From assembly GCA_947491935.1 (NCBI GenBank), contig CANLLF010000001.1, positions 372,001 through 436,000 on the forward strand: DNA of 64,000 bases. The letters run 5' to 3'. This DNA is from an uncultured Roseicyclus sp. (lineage in GTDB: Bacteria; Pseudomonadota; Alphaproteobacteria; Rhodobacterales; Rhodobacteraceae). The notes beneath the pieces are model-generated. The model saw nothing but the letters and a program-made list of their open reading frames with translations. It was not told the DNA's origin and searched no databases. Positions 1-9,052 of this stretch are shown here, piece by piece (positions within the stretch are counted from its first letter, which is position 1; every line of letters starts with the position of its first letter). The position numbers and the translations under genes are program-made.

Positions 1-499
1 CATGGCGGTGCGGCGCGTAGCTGCTCCAATGACCGGCGGGCGTGAACACCTCCGTCACCAGCAGGCTGTCGGCCACGTCGCGGTCCTCCATGGCGATGTT
101 GTGGATGTGGCGCAGATTGGTGCCCTCGCCCCGGTCCACCATCTCGATCCCCTCCGGCCCCAAGGCCTGCGCAGGTCGGTCGCCGGAGCCGGGCGCTGAA
201 CATACGGCCAGCACGCAATCGGTGACCGCTGTCACCTTCCACTCGCCCGGCTGATAGGCACAGGCTGGCGGCGTTTTCTCCCAGACGCTCATCCGCTCGC
301 CCATCTCTCCCAGCCCATCGACAACCGCGCGGCCTTCGACCAGCACAAGGATCACTTCGCGCCCGGCCTCGCCGCCCGTCGCAACTTCACCGGGCGCCAG
401 ATGCCAGACGTCAAACCCGACATAGCCCCATCGGGCACTCTCGGGTGTGATGGCATGGACCTTGCCGGTTGATCCGTTCGGTTTGACCAGTAGATCCAT
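1..499 (-). CDS. iolB: 5-deoxy-glucuronate isomerase IolB, C-terminus off the left edge
   Basis: The minus-strand frame opens at an ATG at 499 and stays open to position 1, giving about 166 residues before the window ends. The stretch around residues 120-165 reads RGEGTNLRHIHNI, then ADSLLVTEVFTP, then GHWSSYAPHRH. This is the conserved IolB core, whose His residues bind metal in this cupin family. IolB converts 5-deoxy-glucuronate to 5-dehydro-2-deoxy-gluconate in inositol catabolism. The start overlaps the stop of the upstream dioxygenase gene by one base (TGATG), so the two are probably translationally coupled and belong to the ABC-transporter operon. A second, quite different IolB is encoded at 11991-12830. 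The ORF track style of complete ORFs misses this gene because its stop lies outside the window. Confidence 0.87.
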   Translation of the reverse strand, partial: MDLLVKPNGSTGKVHAITPESARWGYVGFDVWHLAPGEVATGGEAGREVILVLVEGRAVVDGLGEMGERMSVWEKTPPACAYQPGEWKVTAVTDCVLAVCSAPGSGDRPAQALGPEGIEMVDRGEGTNLRHIHNIAMEDRDVADSLLVTEVFTPAGHWSSYAPHRH

Positions 500-1641
500 C
501 ACATTCCCCTGCGCGCGATCTGCGCATCCAGTGCGGCGCTGAACGCCTCCGCGCTCATGCCCTCGGCCAAACCGCGCCGGAGCAGCGCCGCCATGCTTTC
601 GGGGGCCAGCCCGCCCACCGGCGGGTCGGTGTCGAGGTTCGTGGGAAAGGCATAGCCCTCCGCCGTGCAGGCAATCGCCGCCGCGCGCCGATCCTCGGGC
701 AAGTCGCCCATCACGTCGAAGATCAGCTTCGACATCCCGACCCGGTCCACGCTCTCCATCGCGCGGCCAAAGGCCGAGGAGACCTGCAACAGGTTCGCCA
801 TCCGGTGAATATCCTCCGACACGTTCGCCCCAGCCGCGTGGAAGAGCGCCGGGTTGAAGAACAAGCCATCGCCCTTCTCCAGCGGCAGTTGGATGCAATG
901 CGCCTCGAAATGCGCCGCGAATTCGGGGCGGCGATAGGCCATATAGCCCGCCGCGAACATCTGACTGAACGGCAGCAACTTCGTCGGCCCACTCTCGACC
1001 GGCATGTCGCAATGGGCCAGCGCGCCCTGCAATGTCATCACCTGGCTCAGATCATGGACATGGGCCGGATATCTTGCCGCCACCTCCGCCGTCTGGAACC
1101 CGAGGTGATAATCGCGATGCGCCACCTGCGCCTGCCCGCCGGGCCGCACGACGTTGACCTGCGCCGTCATCTGGAAATCCGGGCCCAGCCACGCCTCGGC
1201 CACCGCCGCCACGGCAGGCGCCCCGTAATAGGCCGCATACCCCGCAGGATCCAGTTTGCAGTGCTTTTCCAGTGCGTTCCAGATCCGTGAATTGGCCCCT
1301 GCGGCGGCGAAGTGATCCGCCCCGCCGCCCTGCCCGGCCTCGTCCGCGATGATCCGCTCGAAAACCGCGCTGGCGGCGTCAATTGCCCGGTGATCCGGCT
1401 GCGCCTGTTTCAGCACCACCGCGCCCGCGGACTTGCCCAGAACCCAGGCCCATTCGGCCAGCAACTCGGACCGCCCGGCCCCCGCCAGGACATCCGCCAA
1501 CGCCGTCATATCGTAGATCGGCACGTTCTTCTCAACCCGATCCGTGAAGGACAGCTCCGACGCTTCGAGCCGCCGCGACGTCAACTCTGCAAACTCCGCC
1601 AGCGAGCCGCTGTCGGAGGAAAAGTATCCCGTGTGCTTCAT
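499..1641 (-). CDS. phytanoyl-CoA dioxygenase (PhyH) family protein
   Basis: This 380-residue protein resembles the PhyH branch of Fe(II)/2-oxoglutarate-dependent oxygenases. A proximal HRD motif lies in VAHRDYHLGF near residue 180, followed by HDLSQVM. A distal His in FFNPALFHAAG near residue 270 would complete the two-His, one-carboxylate iron site. The substrate is unknown. It sits between the ABC-transporter ATPase (15 bp upstream) and a partial iolB (one-base overlap downstream), so it is probably expressed with the transporter and may hydroxylate an inositol-like or related polyol ligand; that substrate is inference. The ATG at 1641 has an AGGGA-type ribosome site about 11 bases upstream. 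Confidence is high for the fold family and low for the reaction. Confidence 0.75.
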   Translation of the reverse strand: MKHTGYFSSDSGSLAEFAELTSRRLEASELSFTDRVEKNVPIYDMTALADVLAGAGRSELLAEWAWVLGKSAGAVVLKQAQPDHRAIDAASAVFERIIADEAGQGGGADHFAAAGANSRIWNALEKHCKLDPAGYAAYYGAPAVAAVAEAWLGPDFQMTAQVNVVRPGGQAQVAHRDYHLGFQTAEVAARYPAHVHDLSQVMTLQGALAHCDMPVESGPTKLLPFSQMFAAGYMAYRRPEFAAHFEAHCIQLPLEKGDGLFFNPALFHAAGANVSEDIHRMANLLQVSSAFGRAMESVDRVGMSKLIFDVMGDLPEDRRAAAIACTAEGYAFPTNLDTDPPVGGLAPESMAALLRRGLAEGMSAEAFSAALDAQIARRGM

Positions 1642-1656
1642 TGGTCCGTTCCCTGT

Positions 1657-2424
1657 TCAGACAGTTCCGCCAAGCGAACCCTCAAGCTGCGCCATCTCCT
1701 GGCCACCGGCCATCAGGTCCTGCAACTCCTCGGGTGTGATCTCACCCCGGGCGGCGGTGCCGAGCGTCTTGCCGCGGTTGAGCACGGTAAACCGATCCCC
1801 CACCGCCATGGCGTGGCGCACATTGTGGGTGATGAAGACGACGCCGATGCCGGATTTGCGCACCCGGTCGACGGTTGCCAGCACGTTGGAGGTCTGCCGC
1901 ACGCCCAGCGCCGAGGTCGGCTCATCGAGGATCAGGACTTTCGCCCCGAAATAGACCGCGCGCGCAATGGCCACCGTCTGCCGTTCCCCGCCTGACAGCG
2001 TACCGACTGCCTGATCCGGGGAGCGCAGATTGATCCCCATCTTCTTCATTTCCGACATGGTGGTGGAATTGGCCTTGTCGAAATCGATGAAGAATCCCTT
2101 CTTCGGCTCCCGCCCCATCCAGAAATTCCGCGTGACGGACATCAGGGGGATCATCGCAAGGTCTTGGTAGACCGTGGCAATCCCCGCCTCCATCGCGTCG
2201 CGCGGGCTGGCGAAGTTCATCTTCTGACCTTCGAACATGATCTCGCCCGAGGTCGGTTTGTGCACCCCCGACATGGTCTTGATGAAGGTCGATTTACCGG
2301 CGCCGTTATCCCCCAGAAGGCAGTGGCATTCCCCCGCCTTCACGTCGAACGACACACCGTTGAGCGCAATCACCGGGCCGAAATGCTTGGTGATATTCTC
2401 CATATGGACAATCGGATCGGCCAT
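1657..2424 (-). CDS. sugar ABC transporter ATP-binding protein (CUT2/FrcA-like)
   Basis: This 255-residue single-domain ATPase would energise the adjacent permease. Walker A (GDNGAGKST) is near residue 40, the ABC signature (LSGGERQ) near 145, Walker B ([12 protein letters not shown]) near 165 and the H-loop (FITHN) near 200. The single nucleotide-binding domain, as in FrcA, differs from the double-domain ATPases of RbsA type. The ATG at 2424 overlaps the permease stop as TGATG; the frame stays open upstream, but that part overlaps the permease gene and is unlikely to be translated here. The neighbouring iol genes suggest that inositol or a related polyol is the cargo, which is inference. Confidence 0.93.
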   Translation of the reverse strand: MADPIVHMENITKHFGPVIALNGVSFDVKAGECHCLLGDNGAGKSTFIKTMSGVHKPTSGEIMFEGQKMNFASPRDAMEAGIATVYQDLAMIPLMSVTRNFWMGREPKKGFFIDFDKANSTTMSEMKKMGINLRSPDQAVGTLSGGERQTVAIARAVYFGAKVLILDEPTSALGVRQTSNVLATVDRVRKSGIGVVFITHNVRHAMAVGDRFTVLNRGKTLGTAARGEITPEELQDLMAGGQEMAQLEGSLGGTV

Positions 2425-3569
2425 CAGCGCTCTCCCGTGATGATGCGGCGGATATAGGTGTTCAGGATCACCGCGAAGAGCAGGATGACCCCCAGGAACA
2501 CCCGGAACAGCGACGATTCCACATCCGCGAAAAACAGGCCCTGCTGCACCACCCCGAAGATCAGCGCGCCAAGTGCGGCACCCACGACAGAGCCATAGCC
2601 GCCCGTCAGAAGCGCGCCGCCGATCACCACGGCGATGATCGCCTCGAATTCCTTCAAAATGCCCCGGTCCGCCGCAGCGGATCCGAACTCGAACACCTGA
2701 ACGCAGGCAAAGACGGTGGCGCAAAACGCGGTGGTCATGAACATGATGATCTTCACCCGGTCCACCGGCACGCCGACATAACGCGCGGCCTGTGCGTCGC
2801 CGCCCACCGCGAAGATCCAGTTGCCGAAGCGTGTGCGCGTCAACACGACATGGCCGATGATGACCAGCACGAACGCCCAGACGATCAGCATCGGAATGCC
2901 CGAGATCACCGGCTCACCCGCCCGTGTGCCGCGTGAAAATGTGTCGACGACGCCGATATCGGCCAGCCACACAAACAGCCACCCGGCCAGATCGGTGTTG
3001 AACACCGCGGCCAGCCAATCGCCCTCCGCCGCCTCTTCGATGCCGCCAATGATCGTGCGGTTCTCGACGGTTTGCGGGATGAAGATGGTGAAGCCGCGCA
3101 AGATGAACAGGAACGCCAGTGTCACGATGAAGCTTGGCAGGCCGGTGCGCACCACGATCACGCCGTTGATCGCGCCCACGCCCATGCAGATTGCGAAGGT
3201 GATCAGAATCGCCACCCACATCGGCAGGCCCCAGACCACACCGAACATGGCGATGGAGATGCCCGCAAACCCGATCATCGAGCCGACGGACAGATCGAAC
3301 TCGCCGGCCACCATCAACATGCAGGCGCCCACGGCGATGATCATGAACTGCGCGCTGATCTGGCTCCAGTTCATGATGCCCTGGGCGTTGAACATGCCGC
3401 TGTCACCGGCCAGCACCCCGAAAAAGACGAAGACGGCGATCACGCCGACGATCCCGCCCAGCTCCGGCCGGATCAGCCATTGACGCAACCCGCCCGTCTT
3501 TTTGATGCGTTCGTCATCCGGCCCCCCGGCCGCCAATGCGCCGCCGTCGCCGTTCCCATTATCGCTCAT
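2424..3569 (-). CDS. sugar ABC transporter permease (CUT2/RbsC family)
   Basis: This 381-residue inner-membrane protein has about ten hydrophobic helices after a polar N-terminal tail of roughly 30 residues. The segment [11 protein letters not shown] near residue 95 is the typical signature of ribose/xylose-type permeases, and [14 protein letters not shown] near residue 325 is the second conserved loop. It would form the channel for the substrate bound by the periplasmic protein at 3690-4637. The gap to that upstream gene contains a stem-loop followed by a T-rich tract (3598-3638), suggesting reduced expression of the permease and ATPase relative to the binding protein. The family assignment is secure and the cargo is inferred from context. 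Confidence 0.93.
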   Translation of the reverse strand: MSDNGNGDGGALAAGGPDDERIKKTGGLRQWLIRPELGGIVGVIAVFVFFGVLAGDSGMFNAQGIMNWSQISAQFMIIAVGACMLMVAGEFDLSVGSMIGFAGISIAMFGVVWGLPMWVAILITFAICMGVGAINGVIVVRTGLPSFIVTLAFLFILRGFTIFIPQTVENRTIIGGIEEAAEGDWLAAVFNTDLAGWLFVWLADIGVVDTFSRGTRAGEPVISGIPMLIVWAFVLVIIGHVVLTRTRFGNWIFAVGGDAQAARYVGVPVDRVKIIMFMTTAFCATVFACVQVFEFGSAAADRGILKEFEAIIAVVIGGALLTGGYGSVVGAALGALIFGVVQQGLFFADVESSLFRVFLGVILLFAVILNTYIRRIITGER

Positions 3570-3597
3570 CGCGCCGTCTCCCCCGTGGATGCGTGTC

Positions 3598-3638
3598 TTT
3601 TTAAAGAAAAGAGGCAGGCAACGTTTCCGCCGCCTGCC
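3598..3638 (-). terminator. stem-loop plus T-rich tract between binding-protein and permease genes
   Basis: Read on the minus strand, GGCAGGC (3638-3632) pairs with GCCTGCC (3619-3613) across a 12-base loop. It is followed at once by a T-rich run (TCTTTTCTTT, 3612-3603). The position, after the binding-protein gene and inside the transporter operon, fits a partial terminator or mRNA-stabilising hairpin. Such elements commonly raise the relative amount of binding protein. Confidence 0.5.
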
Positions 3639-3689
3639 CCGAAGGTCAGAGCCGCGCGCGACCGATCACGCGGGGCCCGGATCAAGCGA

Positions 3690-4637
3690 TCAGCGGTACT
3701 CGCCAGCCAGGGCTTCCACCAGCTCAAGGCCATCGGCGGTGATGAAACCGGGGCCCGAGTTGATGTTGTTGCCCGGCAGCACGCCGTATCGATGATAGTT
3801 CGTCAGAACCACAACCGGCAGATAGGCCTGCAGGAAGGGCTGCTGGTCGATGCCCCACTGGATCACGCCGTCGCGGATACCCGCCACGATGTTCTCACCC
3901 AGATCGAACGTGCCGAAATAGATGTCACCGGCCAGGCCAAGTTCCTCAAGCGCGAGGATCGTGGGATCGGCAGAGGTCGGCCCGAGGGTCAGGATACCGT
4001 CGGTGTCGGGATTGGCATTGAGATACGCCATCACCCGGTTCTGGATTTCCTGCGGGTCCTGGCCGGCATCAATCATGCTCTCGCCCAGTTCCACACCCAG
4101 ACCGTCGGCGAAGCCCACGCAACGCTCGGCCACAACGGGATTGGAGATCACGTGGTTCACACACAGGAAGCTGGTCACACCATCACCCGCCGCGCGCTGA
4201 CCGGCGGCAAAGCCCGCGTCATATTCGGGCTGGCCCACATACATCAGCGCCCCCACGTCGCGCGCCTGCTCGGGCGTGCCGGAGTTCATGATGATCACGT
4301 CGATGCCCGCATCCACCGCGGCACGGATCGAGTCGCCCAGAACCGTAGGGTCGGCCAGCGTGGTGATGATGCCGTCGGGGCCCGAGGCCGCCGCCTGTTC
4401 GATGATGCGCGCCATATCGGCGATGTCGCCGGTGGGCGGGTTGCGATACTCAACCTCAACGCCCATCTGCTCGCCCGCAAGGGTCAGCGCGTTGCGGATC
4501 GTGTTCCACCAGCTGTCGCTGTCAGGGGCGTGGCTGACGAGCACGTAGCGCTGGCTCTCATGGCCATCGGCCACGGCCATGAACGGCGTCGCGGCGACCA
4601 GTGCCGCTGCAGCAACCGTCTTCAGAAATGATTTCAT
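3690..4637 (-). CDS. sugar ABC transporter periplasmic substrate-binding protein
   Basis: This 315-residue protein belongs to the ribose-binding-protein-like family (peripla_BP_4). Residues 1-23 form a Sec signal peptide (MKSFLKTVAAAALVAATPFM, then AVADG). Mature features include VLVSHAPDSDSWWNTI near residue 35, GIITTLADPTVLGDSI near 100 and IIMNSG near 120, typical of CUT2 binding proteins. The ATG at 4637 is preceded by GGAGG at a good distance, so the longer open frame upstream is rejected. It is the first gene of the transporter operon, divergent from the LacI regulator, with a palindromic operator upstream. The ligand is probably myo-inositol or a stereoisomer, judged only from the iol genes around it. 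Confidence 0.92.
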   Translation of the reverse strand: MKSFLKTVAAAALVAATPFMAVADGHESQRYVLVSHAPDSDSWWNTIRNALTLAGEQMGVEVEYRNPPTGDIADMARIIEQAAASGPDGIITTLADPTVLGDSIRAAVDAGIDVIIMNSGTPEQARDVGALMYVGQPEYDAGFAAGQRAAGDGVTSFLCVNHVISNPVVAERCVGFADGLGVELGESMIDAGQDPQEIQNRVMAYLNANPDTDGILTLGPTSADPTILALEELGLAGDIYFGTFDLGENIVAGIRDGVIQWGIDQQPFLQAYLPVVVLTNYHRYGVLPGNNINSGPGFITADGLELVEALAGEYR

Positions 4638-4698
4638 GATGTCCTCCCAATAGGTCTGACGGTGGATCGAATGCACACACACCGCCCACCTTGGGCAA

Positions 4699-4727
4699 AC
4701 CGTAGCGGTGATTCTGATTTTTTGCAA
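4699..4727 (-). promoter_or_regulatory. putative promoter of the ABC transporter operon
   Basis: On the minus strand, TTGCAA (4727-4722) and TACGGT (4704-4699) are separated by 17 bases and could be the -35 and -10 elements. The -35 hexamer is one half of the palindrome at 4721-4738, so bound repressor would block polymerase. The match to sigma-70 consensus is only moderate. Confidence 0.35.
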
Positions 4728-4738
4728 CCGGTTGCAAA
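4721..4738. promoter_or_regulatory. LacI-type operator 1, perfect 18-bp palindrome
   Basis: TTTGCAACCGGTTGCAAA is its own reverse complement and lies between the divergent binding-protein and lacI genes. The 16-bp core TTGCAACCGGTTGCAA recurs exactly at 9053-9068 between the other two divergent iol operons. A central CG dyad in an even-length palindrome is the usual shape of LacI/GalR-family operators. Confidence 0.8.
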
Positions 4739-4814
4739 GCGCCCCGTGATTTCTCATGGTGCCCATCGGATCAAACCCCGATACTGGCTCGGAAATACCA
4801 AGGATGGGATAGGA

Positions 4815-5816
4815 ATGGCCGTCACCCTGAAGGATGTCGCGGAACGCGCCGGGGTCTCAACGTCTGCCGTGTCCCGCACCTTCACCGAGGGCGCATCGGT
4901 CTCTTCCAAAACACGGGCCAAGGTGGAAAAGGCGGCGAAGGCGCTGGGGTATTCGCCCAATGCGCTCGCCTCGTCCCTCACCACGGGGCGCACCAAGCTG
5001 ATCGGGCTGGTCTCCAACAACTTTCACAACCCGCTGTTCCTGGAGGTGTTCGACCGCTTCACCCGCGGCCTTCAGGATCGCGGCCTGCGCCCGCTTCTCG
5101 TCAATCTCCGGGTCGAGGAAACCGACCCCGAAGCCTCGGTCCGCATGTTGCGGCAATATTCCGTGGATGGCGCCATCGTCGCCTCCTCCACTCTGCCGCC
5201 GTCGTTTGCCGAGGCCTATCGCGCGGCGGGCATCCCGGTGGTCCATTCCTTCGGGCGCTTCACAACCGCGCCGCAGGTCCATGTGGTGGGCATCGATAAC
5301 GTCGCCTGTGGCCGCATGGCGGGCGAAGCGTTGATTTCGCGCGGCTACAAGCGCGTCGCGTTCCTTGGCGGGCCGGAACAGGCCACGTCGACTCAGGACC
5401 GGGCCTTGGGCTTTATGGCGGCCCTGCGGGAACATCCCGAGATCGAGGTCAGCGCAAGCTATGCTTCCGCCTATTCCTTCGATGCCGGGCGGGTGGAAAT
5501 GACGAAGCTCCTGATGCAGGGCCCGGCCGAGGCGTATTTCTGCGGTGACGATGTGCTCAGCATCGGCGCGCTGTCCGCCGTGCAGGAGGCCGGGCTGTCC
5601 TGCCCCGGCGATATCGGCATCATCGGGCTGAACGACATGCAGATGTCGGGCTGGCAGAACATCAACCTCACCACGATCCGTCAGCCCGTCGCCGAGATCA
5701 TCGGCGCGTCCATCGATCTGGTTGTCGGCACCGTGGAGGACCCGACGCGCCACCCCGAAACCCGGCTGTTCCCCTGCAAGGTGATCGAGCGGGGGACATT
5801 GCGCGCGCTGGGGTGA
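4815..5816 (+). CDS. LacI-family transcriptional regulator of the inositol locus
   Basis: This 333-residue regulator has an N-terminal helix-turn-helix (TLKDVAERAGVSTSAVSRTF, residues 4-23) with the hinge helix SPNALASSL near residue 50, followed by a periplasmic-binding-protein-like effector domain (IGLVSNNFHNPLF from residue 61). The ATG at 4815, with AGGA just upstream, places the helix-turn-helix at the N-terminus as in all LacI proteins; the longer open frame to 4662 is rejected. It is divergent from the ABC operon, and two identical palindromes in this locus are its natural target sites. The inducer is probably an inositol catabolite. Its role as repressor is inferred from operator position. 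The gene is convergent with the dehydrogenase gene ending at 5868. Confidence 0.92.
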   Translation: MAVTLKDVAERAGVSTSAVSRTFTEGASVSSKTRAKVEKAAKALGYSPNALASSLTTGRTKLIGLVSNNFHNPLFLEVFDRFTRGLQDRGLRPLLVNLRVEETDPEASVRMLRQYSVDGAIVASSTLPPSFAEAYRAAGIPVVHSFGRFTTAPQVHVVGIDNVACGRMAGEALISRGYKRVAFLGGPEQATSTQDRALGFMAALREHPEIEVSASYASAYSFDAGRVEMTKLLMQGPAEAYFCGDDVLSIGALSAVQEAGLSCPGDIGIIGLNDMQMSGWQNINLTTIRQPVAEIIGASIDLVVGTVEDPTRHPETRLFPCKVIERGTLRALG

Positions 5817-5821
5817 GATCC

Positions 5822-5867
5822 GAGGGATATACCGCAGATATCCTCCAGATATACCGATTCTATATCT
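5822..5867. terminator. two tandem AT-rich stem-loops between convergent genes
   Basis: Between lacI (ends 5816) and the convergent dehydrogenase gene (ends 5868) lie GAGGGATAT/ATATCCTC (5822-5830 with 5838-5845, one bulged G) and AGATATA/TATATCT (5847-5853 with 5861-5867, 7-base loop). Their place suggests a bidirectional terminator, but no clear T-run follows either stem. Confidence 0.4.
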
Positions 5868-7004
5868 CTATATTCGCAACATCGGCGGCCGTGCGTCGAC
5901 CCATTTGCCCCGCGCCTTGGCAGAGTCCACCGCAGCATAAACCGCCGCCATCGACCGCACCCCGTCCACCGCCGTCGGATAGGCCCCGTGGGCCTCTCCC
6001 CGGATCGCGGCGGCCAGATCCACGTAGATGTTCGCCACCGCCAGCGGGAAGCCCTCCGGGTGTGCAATTGCTACCCGGGACAGGCGCGTGGCCTCATCAG
6101 ACAGGCCGCCTTCGCCCTTCTCCATGATCTGCGTGCGCCCGCCCACGGGCGTGTAGAAAACCTGGTTCGGCTGCTCGGAGGCCCAGCGGAATCCTCCCGT
6201 CTCTCCAAACACTTGGATGTCAAAGCCGTGTTGCCGACCAATGGCCACAGATGACGTCCAGAGGCGGCCAATTGTGCCGCCTTCCATCCGGAAATTCACC
6301 ATCGCATCGTCTTCCAGCACCCGGCTGTCGATGGCGGAGGCGAAGTCTGCCGACAGCTCTCGCACCTCGTCTCCCGCAATGAAGCTCGCCATGTGCAACG
6401 CGTGGATGCCACAATCGGCAAACTGCCCGGAAACGCCCGCCATCGCCGGATCGTACCGCCAGCGGACGCGCGGGTTATCCGCATCGCCCGCATCACCGTG
6501 GTGCCCATGCGAGAAGTTCGTGACGACCAGCCGGATTTTCCCGATATATCCGGTACTTACCAGGTGCCGCATCTCGCGGACCATGGGATAGGCCGAGTAA
6601 CAATAATTGACCGCGCAGATCCTGCCGGAGGCCTCGGCGATCTTCACGATCTCCTCCCCTTCCTCCACGCTCATCGTCATCGGCTTTTCGCATAGAACGT
6701 TGAATCCGCTTTCCAAAAACGCCTTCGTGATCTCGAAATGGGTGGAGTTCGGCGTCGCGACCGTCACCAGATCCACGCGATCCTCCCGCGCGGTCTCTCC
6801 GGCCAGCATCTCCCGCCAATCGCCATAGGCCCGGTCCGGCGCCACGCCCAGACGTTGCGCGTAATCCCGGCCCTTCTCCGCATCATGGTCCAACGCCCCG
6901 GCCGCCAGCACAAAATTCCCATCCGCCTGCGCGCCCAACCGGTGGGCCGGCCCGATCTGAGAGCCCTCACCGCCGCCAATCATGCCCCAATTCAGCTTTG
7001 CCAT
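5868..7004 (-). CDS. Gfo/Idh/MocA family oxidoreductase
   Basis: This 378-residue NAD(P)-dependent dehydrogenase starts with a Rossmann fingerprint (GMIGGGEGSQIG, residues 7-18). The family signature CEKPMTMS lies near residue 108, and the catalytic region around residues 200-212 reads FADCGIHALHM, giving the His expected in this family. An AAGGAG ribosome site precedes the ATG at 7004. It follows iolE by 12 bp and is the last gene of the minus-strand operon begun at 9025. By context it may oxidise scyllo-inositol, another inositol isomer or a derived sugar. Substrates cannot be told apart by eye in this family. It is one of three paralogues in the locus. Confidence 0.85.
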   Translation of the reverse strand: MAKLNWGMIGGGEGSQIGPAHRLGAQADGNFVLAAGALDHDAEKGRDYAQRLGVAPDRAYGDWREMLAGETAREDRVDLVTVATPNSTHFEITKAFLESGFNVLCEKPMTMSVEEGEEIVKIAEASGRICAVNYCYSAYPMVREMRHLVSTGYIGKIRLVVTNFSHGHHGDAGDADNPRVRWRYDPAMAGVSGQFADCGIHALHMASFIAGDEVRELSADFASAIDSRVLEDDAMVNFRMEGGTIGRLWTSSVAIGRQHGFDIQVFGETGGFRWASEQPNQVFYTPVGGRTQIMEKGEGGLSDEATRLSRVAIAHPEGFPLAVANIYVDLAAAIRGEAHGAYPTAVDGVRSMAAVYAAVDSAKARGKWVDARPPMLRI

Positions 7005-7016
7005 GATCTCAGCTCC

Positions 7017-7910
7017 TTACTGAAAGCCAATGGATTCAAGGTATTCGCGGTTTGCTCGCGCATCATCCAACGGGCGAACGTCCAGCAGCGGATCGCAATC
7101 CTGCTCAACCGTGCACCAGCCTTCGAACCCCGAATCGATCAAAACCTGACGAACCGATTGGAAATCGACGTCCCCCTGCCCGAGATTGCAGAAAATTCCC
7201 TGACCGCACGCATCGTAAAATCCGGTGCCTTTGGCGATCACGTCGGCCTTAACAACGGGGTCGATGTCTTTGAAATGCATGTAGGAAATTCGGCCTATGT
7301 GGCGTTTCATGAACGCCACGGGATCAAATCCGGCATAGGAATGATGCCCGGTGTCGAAACAGATCTTAAGCGTTTCTTCAGACACTTCCTCTAAAAGTCT
7401 CTCCAGCTCCGGTTCAAAGTCCATGAATCCTGCAGCATGCGCATGGATGCCGACAGTGAGGCCGTATTCTTCGGTGCCCAGGCGTGCAATTTGGGTGATC
7501 CGATCCCGGTACGCGGCCCATTCGTCGGCATCCATCTGCTCCGCCGCGTCCGCGCGGCCCGCCGTTGGGGCCCGGCGCGGCGAGATTGAGTCAATCAAAA
7601 CAAGATGTTGCGCGCCGTGAGCCACCAGAGCCTTGCAGGTTCGCACCGACCCGTCGAGCACGTCGTCCCAAGCCGCCGGATCGTGGAACGGGCGGAACAC
7701 CACGCCCCCGATCAGCTCCAGATCGAATTCGCTCAACGCGTCCGACAGGATTGCCGGATCATCGGGCATGAAGCCCACCGGCCCCAGCTCGATCCCCTTG
7801 TATCCCGCAGCGGCGCAATCCTTCAGGACGCTGCGCCAGTCCGGATTGCGCGGGTCATCCGCAAACTCTACGCCCCAGGAACAGGGCGCGTTACCGATAC
7901 GGATCGTCAT
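7017..7910 (-). CDS. iolE: myo-inosose-2 dehydratase / TIM-barrel sugar isomerase, IolE family
   Basis: This 297-residue xylose-isomerase-like TIM-barrel protein opens with RIGNAPCSWGVEF, a hallmark of IolE. Metal and substrate residues are suggested by GIHAHAAGF near residue 165, CFDTGHHSYAG near 195 and MHFKDIDP near 225, with GTGFYDACGQG following. IolE dehydrates scyllo-inosose (2-keto-myo-inositol) to 3D-trihydroxycyclohexane-1,2-dione, the substrate of IolD. The start at 7910 removes a long, unlikely upstream extension that overlaps the preceding gene. It sits 11 bp after the dehydrogenase gene ending at 7922 and 12 bp before another, so the three form an operon. The assignment is strong on sequence and context. 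Confidence 0.88.
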   Translation of the reverse strand: MTIRIGNAPCSWGVEFADDPRNPDWRSVLKDCAAAGYKGIELGPVGFMPDDPAILSDALSEFDLELIGGVVFRPFHDPAAWDDVLDGSVRTCKALVAHGAQHLVLIDSISPRRAPTAGRADAAEQMDADEWAAYRDRITQIARLGTEEYGLTVGIHAHAAGFMDFEPELERLLEEVSEETLKICFDTGHHSYAGFDPVAFMKRHIGRISYMHFKDIDPVVKADVIAKGTGFYDACGQGIFCNLGQGDVDFQSVRQVLIDSGFEGWCTVEQDCDPLLDVRPLDDARANREYLESIGFQ

Positions 7911-7921
7911 GGTTTTCCCTT

Positions 7922-9025
7922 TCAGTTGAGGGGGATAGAGTGCCACCCGCCGGTTTCGGCAGATGCGAATGCGGTATCGATGATCCGGCTCACCGCCAGG
8001 CCATCGCGGAATGTGGGCCACACGGCCTCGCCGGTCTCGATCGCGCGCAGGAAGTCCCTTGCTTCGATGATAATCTGGTCCTGATACCCGGTCCCGTGGC
8101 CCGGCCCCTGACAAAACGGCAGGTAATCAGGATGCTCCGGCCCCGTCAGGATTTTCGTGAAGCCGCGCGCGGCGTCAGGCCCTTCCGCGCGGTAGAGCCA
8201 GACGGCGTTCTGATCTTCCTGATCAAACCGGATCGCCCCCTTTGTGCCATGAATTTCATAGGCATAGCCCATCTTCCGTCCCGTCGCGACACGGCTGAAA
8301 TAGAGGTGCCCCATCGCGCCCTGGGCGAATTTGACCATCATTTGGCCGTGGTCGTCGTTATCAACGGCCTGCCCACCGCGCGTTGGGTGAACTGTCTCGA
8401 TTCGGGCCGAAACTTCGGCAATCGGGCCCATCAGCGCCAGCGCGCAATTGATCATGTGGGGCGACAGATCCCCCATGCAGCCATTTGCCCGCCCGGTCGT
8501 CCGCCAATTGGCGGGCAGTGCGGGGTCCGCCAGAAAATCCTCGGTATGCTCGCCCCTGAACCACGTCACGTCGCCGATCACTCCGTCGCTCAGCAACTGT
8601 CTTACGAACTGGGTTGCCGGGGTCCTGACGTAGTTGAAGCCGATCATGTTCGGTGAGCCGGAGGCCTCTGCTGCGGCAACCATCGCCTCCGCGTCGGCCA
8701 GCGACGCGCCCAAGGGTTTCTCGCAAAACACCGGCTTTCCTGCTGAAAACGCCGCCTCGGCAATTGCGCGATGCGTTTCCTGCGGCGATGCAATCACGAT
8801 GGCGTCGACCTCGGGGTCGGCCACGAGCCTGTGCCAATCCCCCGTCGCGCGCGCGAACCCGAAGGCCGCCCGGTAGCGTTCCGCAGATGCATCGCTGGAG
8901 GCGGCGATCATCTCCAACCTGGGCCGCAGCGTGGTGTTGAAAACCGCGCCAACCGACGCCATCGCCACCGCGTGAGCCTTGCCCATATAGCCGCCACCGA
9001 TCAAGCCTATGCCGATCTGACCCAT
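7922..9025 (-). CDS. inositol 2-dehydrogenase-like Gfo/Idh/MocA oxidoreductase
   Basis: This 367-residue protein has an N-terminal Rossmann motif (GLIGGGYMGKAHA, residues 7-19), the CEKPLGAS family signature near residue 100, and LSPHMINCALALMG near residue 185 containing the putative catalytic Asp/His pair region. It is the first gene of the minus-strand operon with iolE. It is divergent from iolD, separated from it by the second LacI palindrome. The ATG at 9025 keeps the Rossmann motif near the N-terminus; the longer open frame would run across the operator. It may be a myo-, scyllo- or chiro-inositol dehydrogenase. The more canonical IolG is at 13671-14666. Confidence 0.82.
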   Translation of the reverse strand: MGQIGIGLIGGGYMGKAHAVAMASVGAVFNTTLRPRLEMIAASSDASAERYRAAFGFARATGDWHRLVADPEVDAIVIASPQETHRAIAEAAFSAGKPVFCEKPLGASLADAEAMVAAAEASGSPNMIGFNYVRTPATQFVRQLLSDGVIGDVTWFRGEHTEDFLADPALPANWRTTGRANGCMGDLSPHMINCALALMGPIAEVSARIETVHPTRGGQAVDNDDHGQMMVKFAQGAMGHLYFSRVATGRKMGYAYEIHGTKGAIRFDQEDQNAVWLYRAEGPDAARGFTKILTGPEHPDYLPFCQGPGHGTGYQDQIIIEARDFLRAIETGEAVWPTFRDGLAVSRIIDTAFASAETGGWHSIPLN

Positions 9026-9052
9026 GCCAAGCGCCCCTTCCGATGAACCCTG

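Noticed and set aside
3072-4631. 519-codon plus-strand frame opposite the ABC transporter genes
   Set aside because: Antisense to a well-supported permease and binding protein; no motifs.
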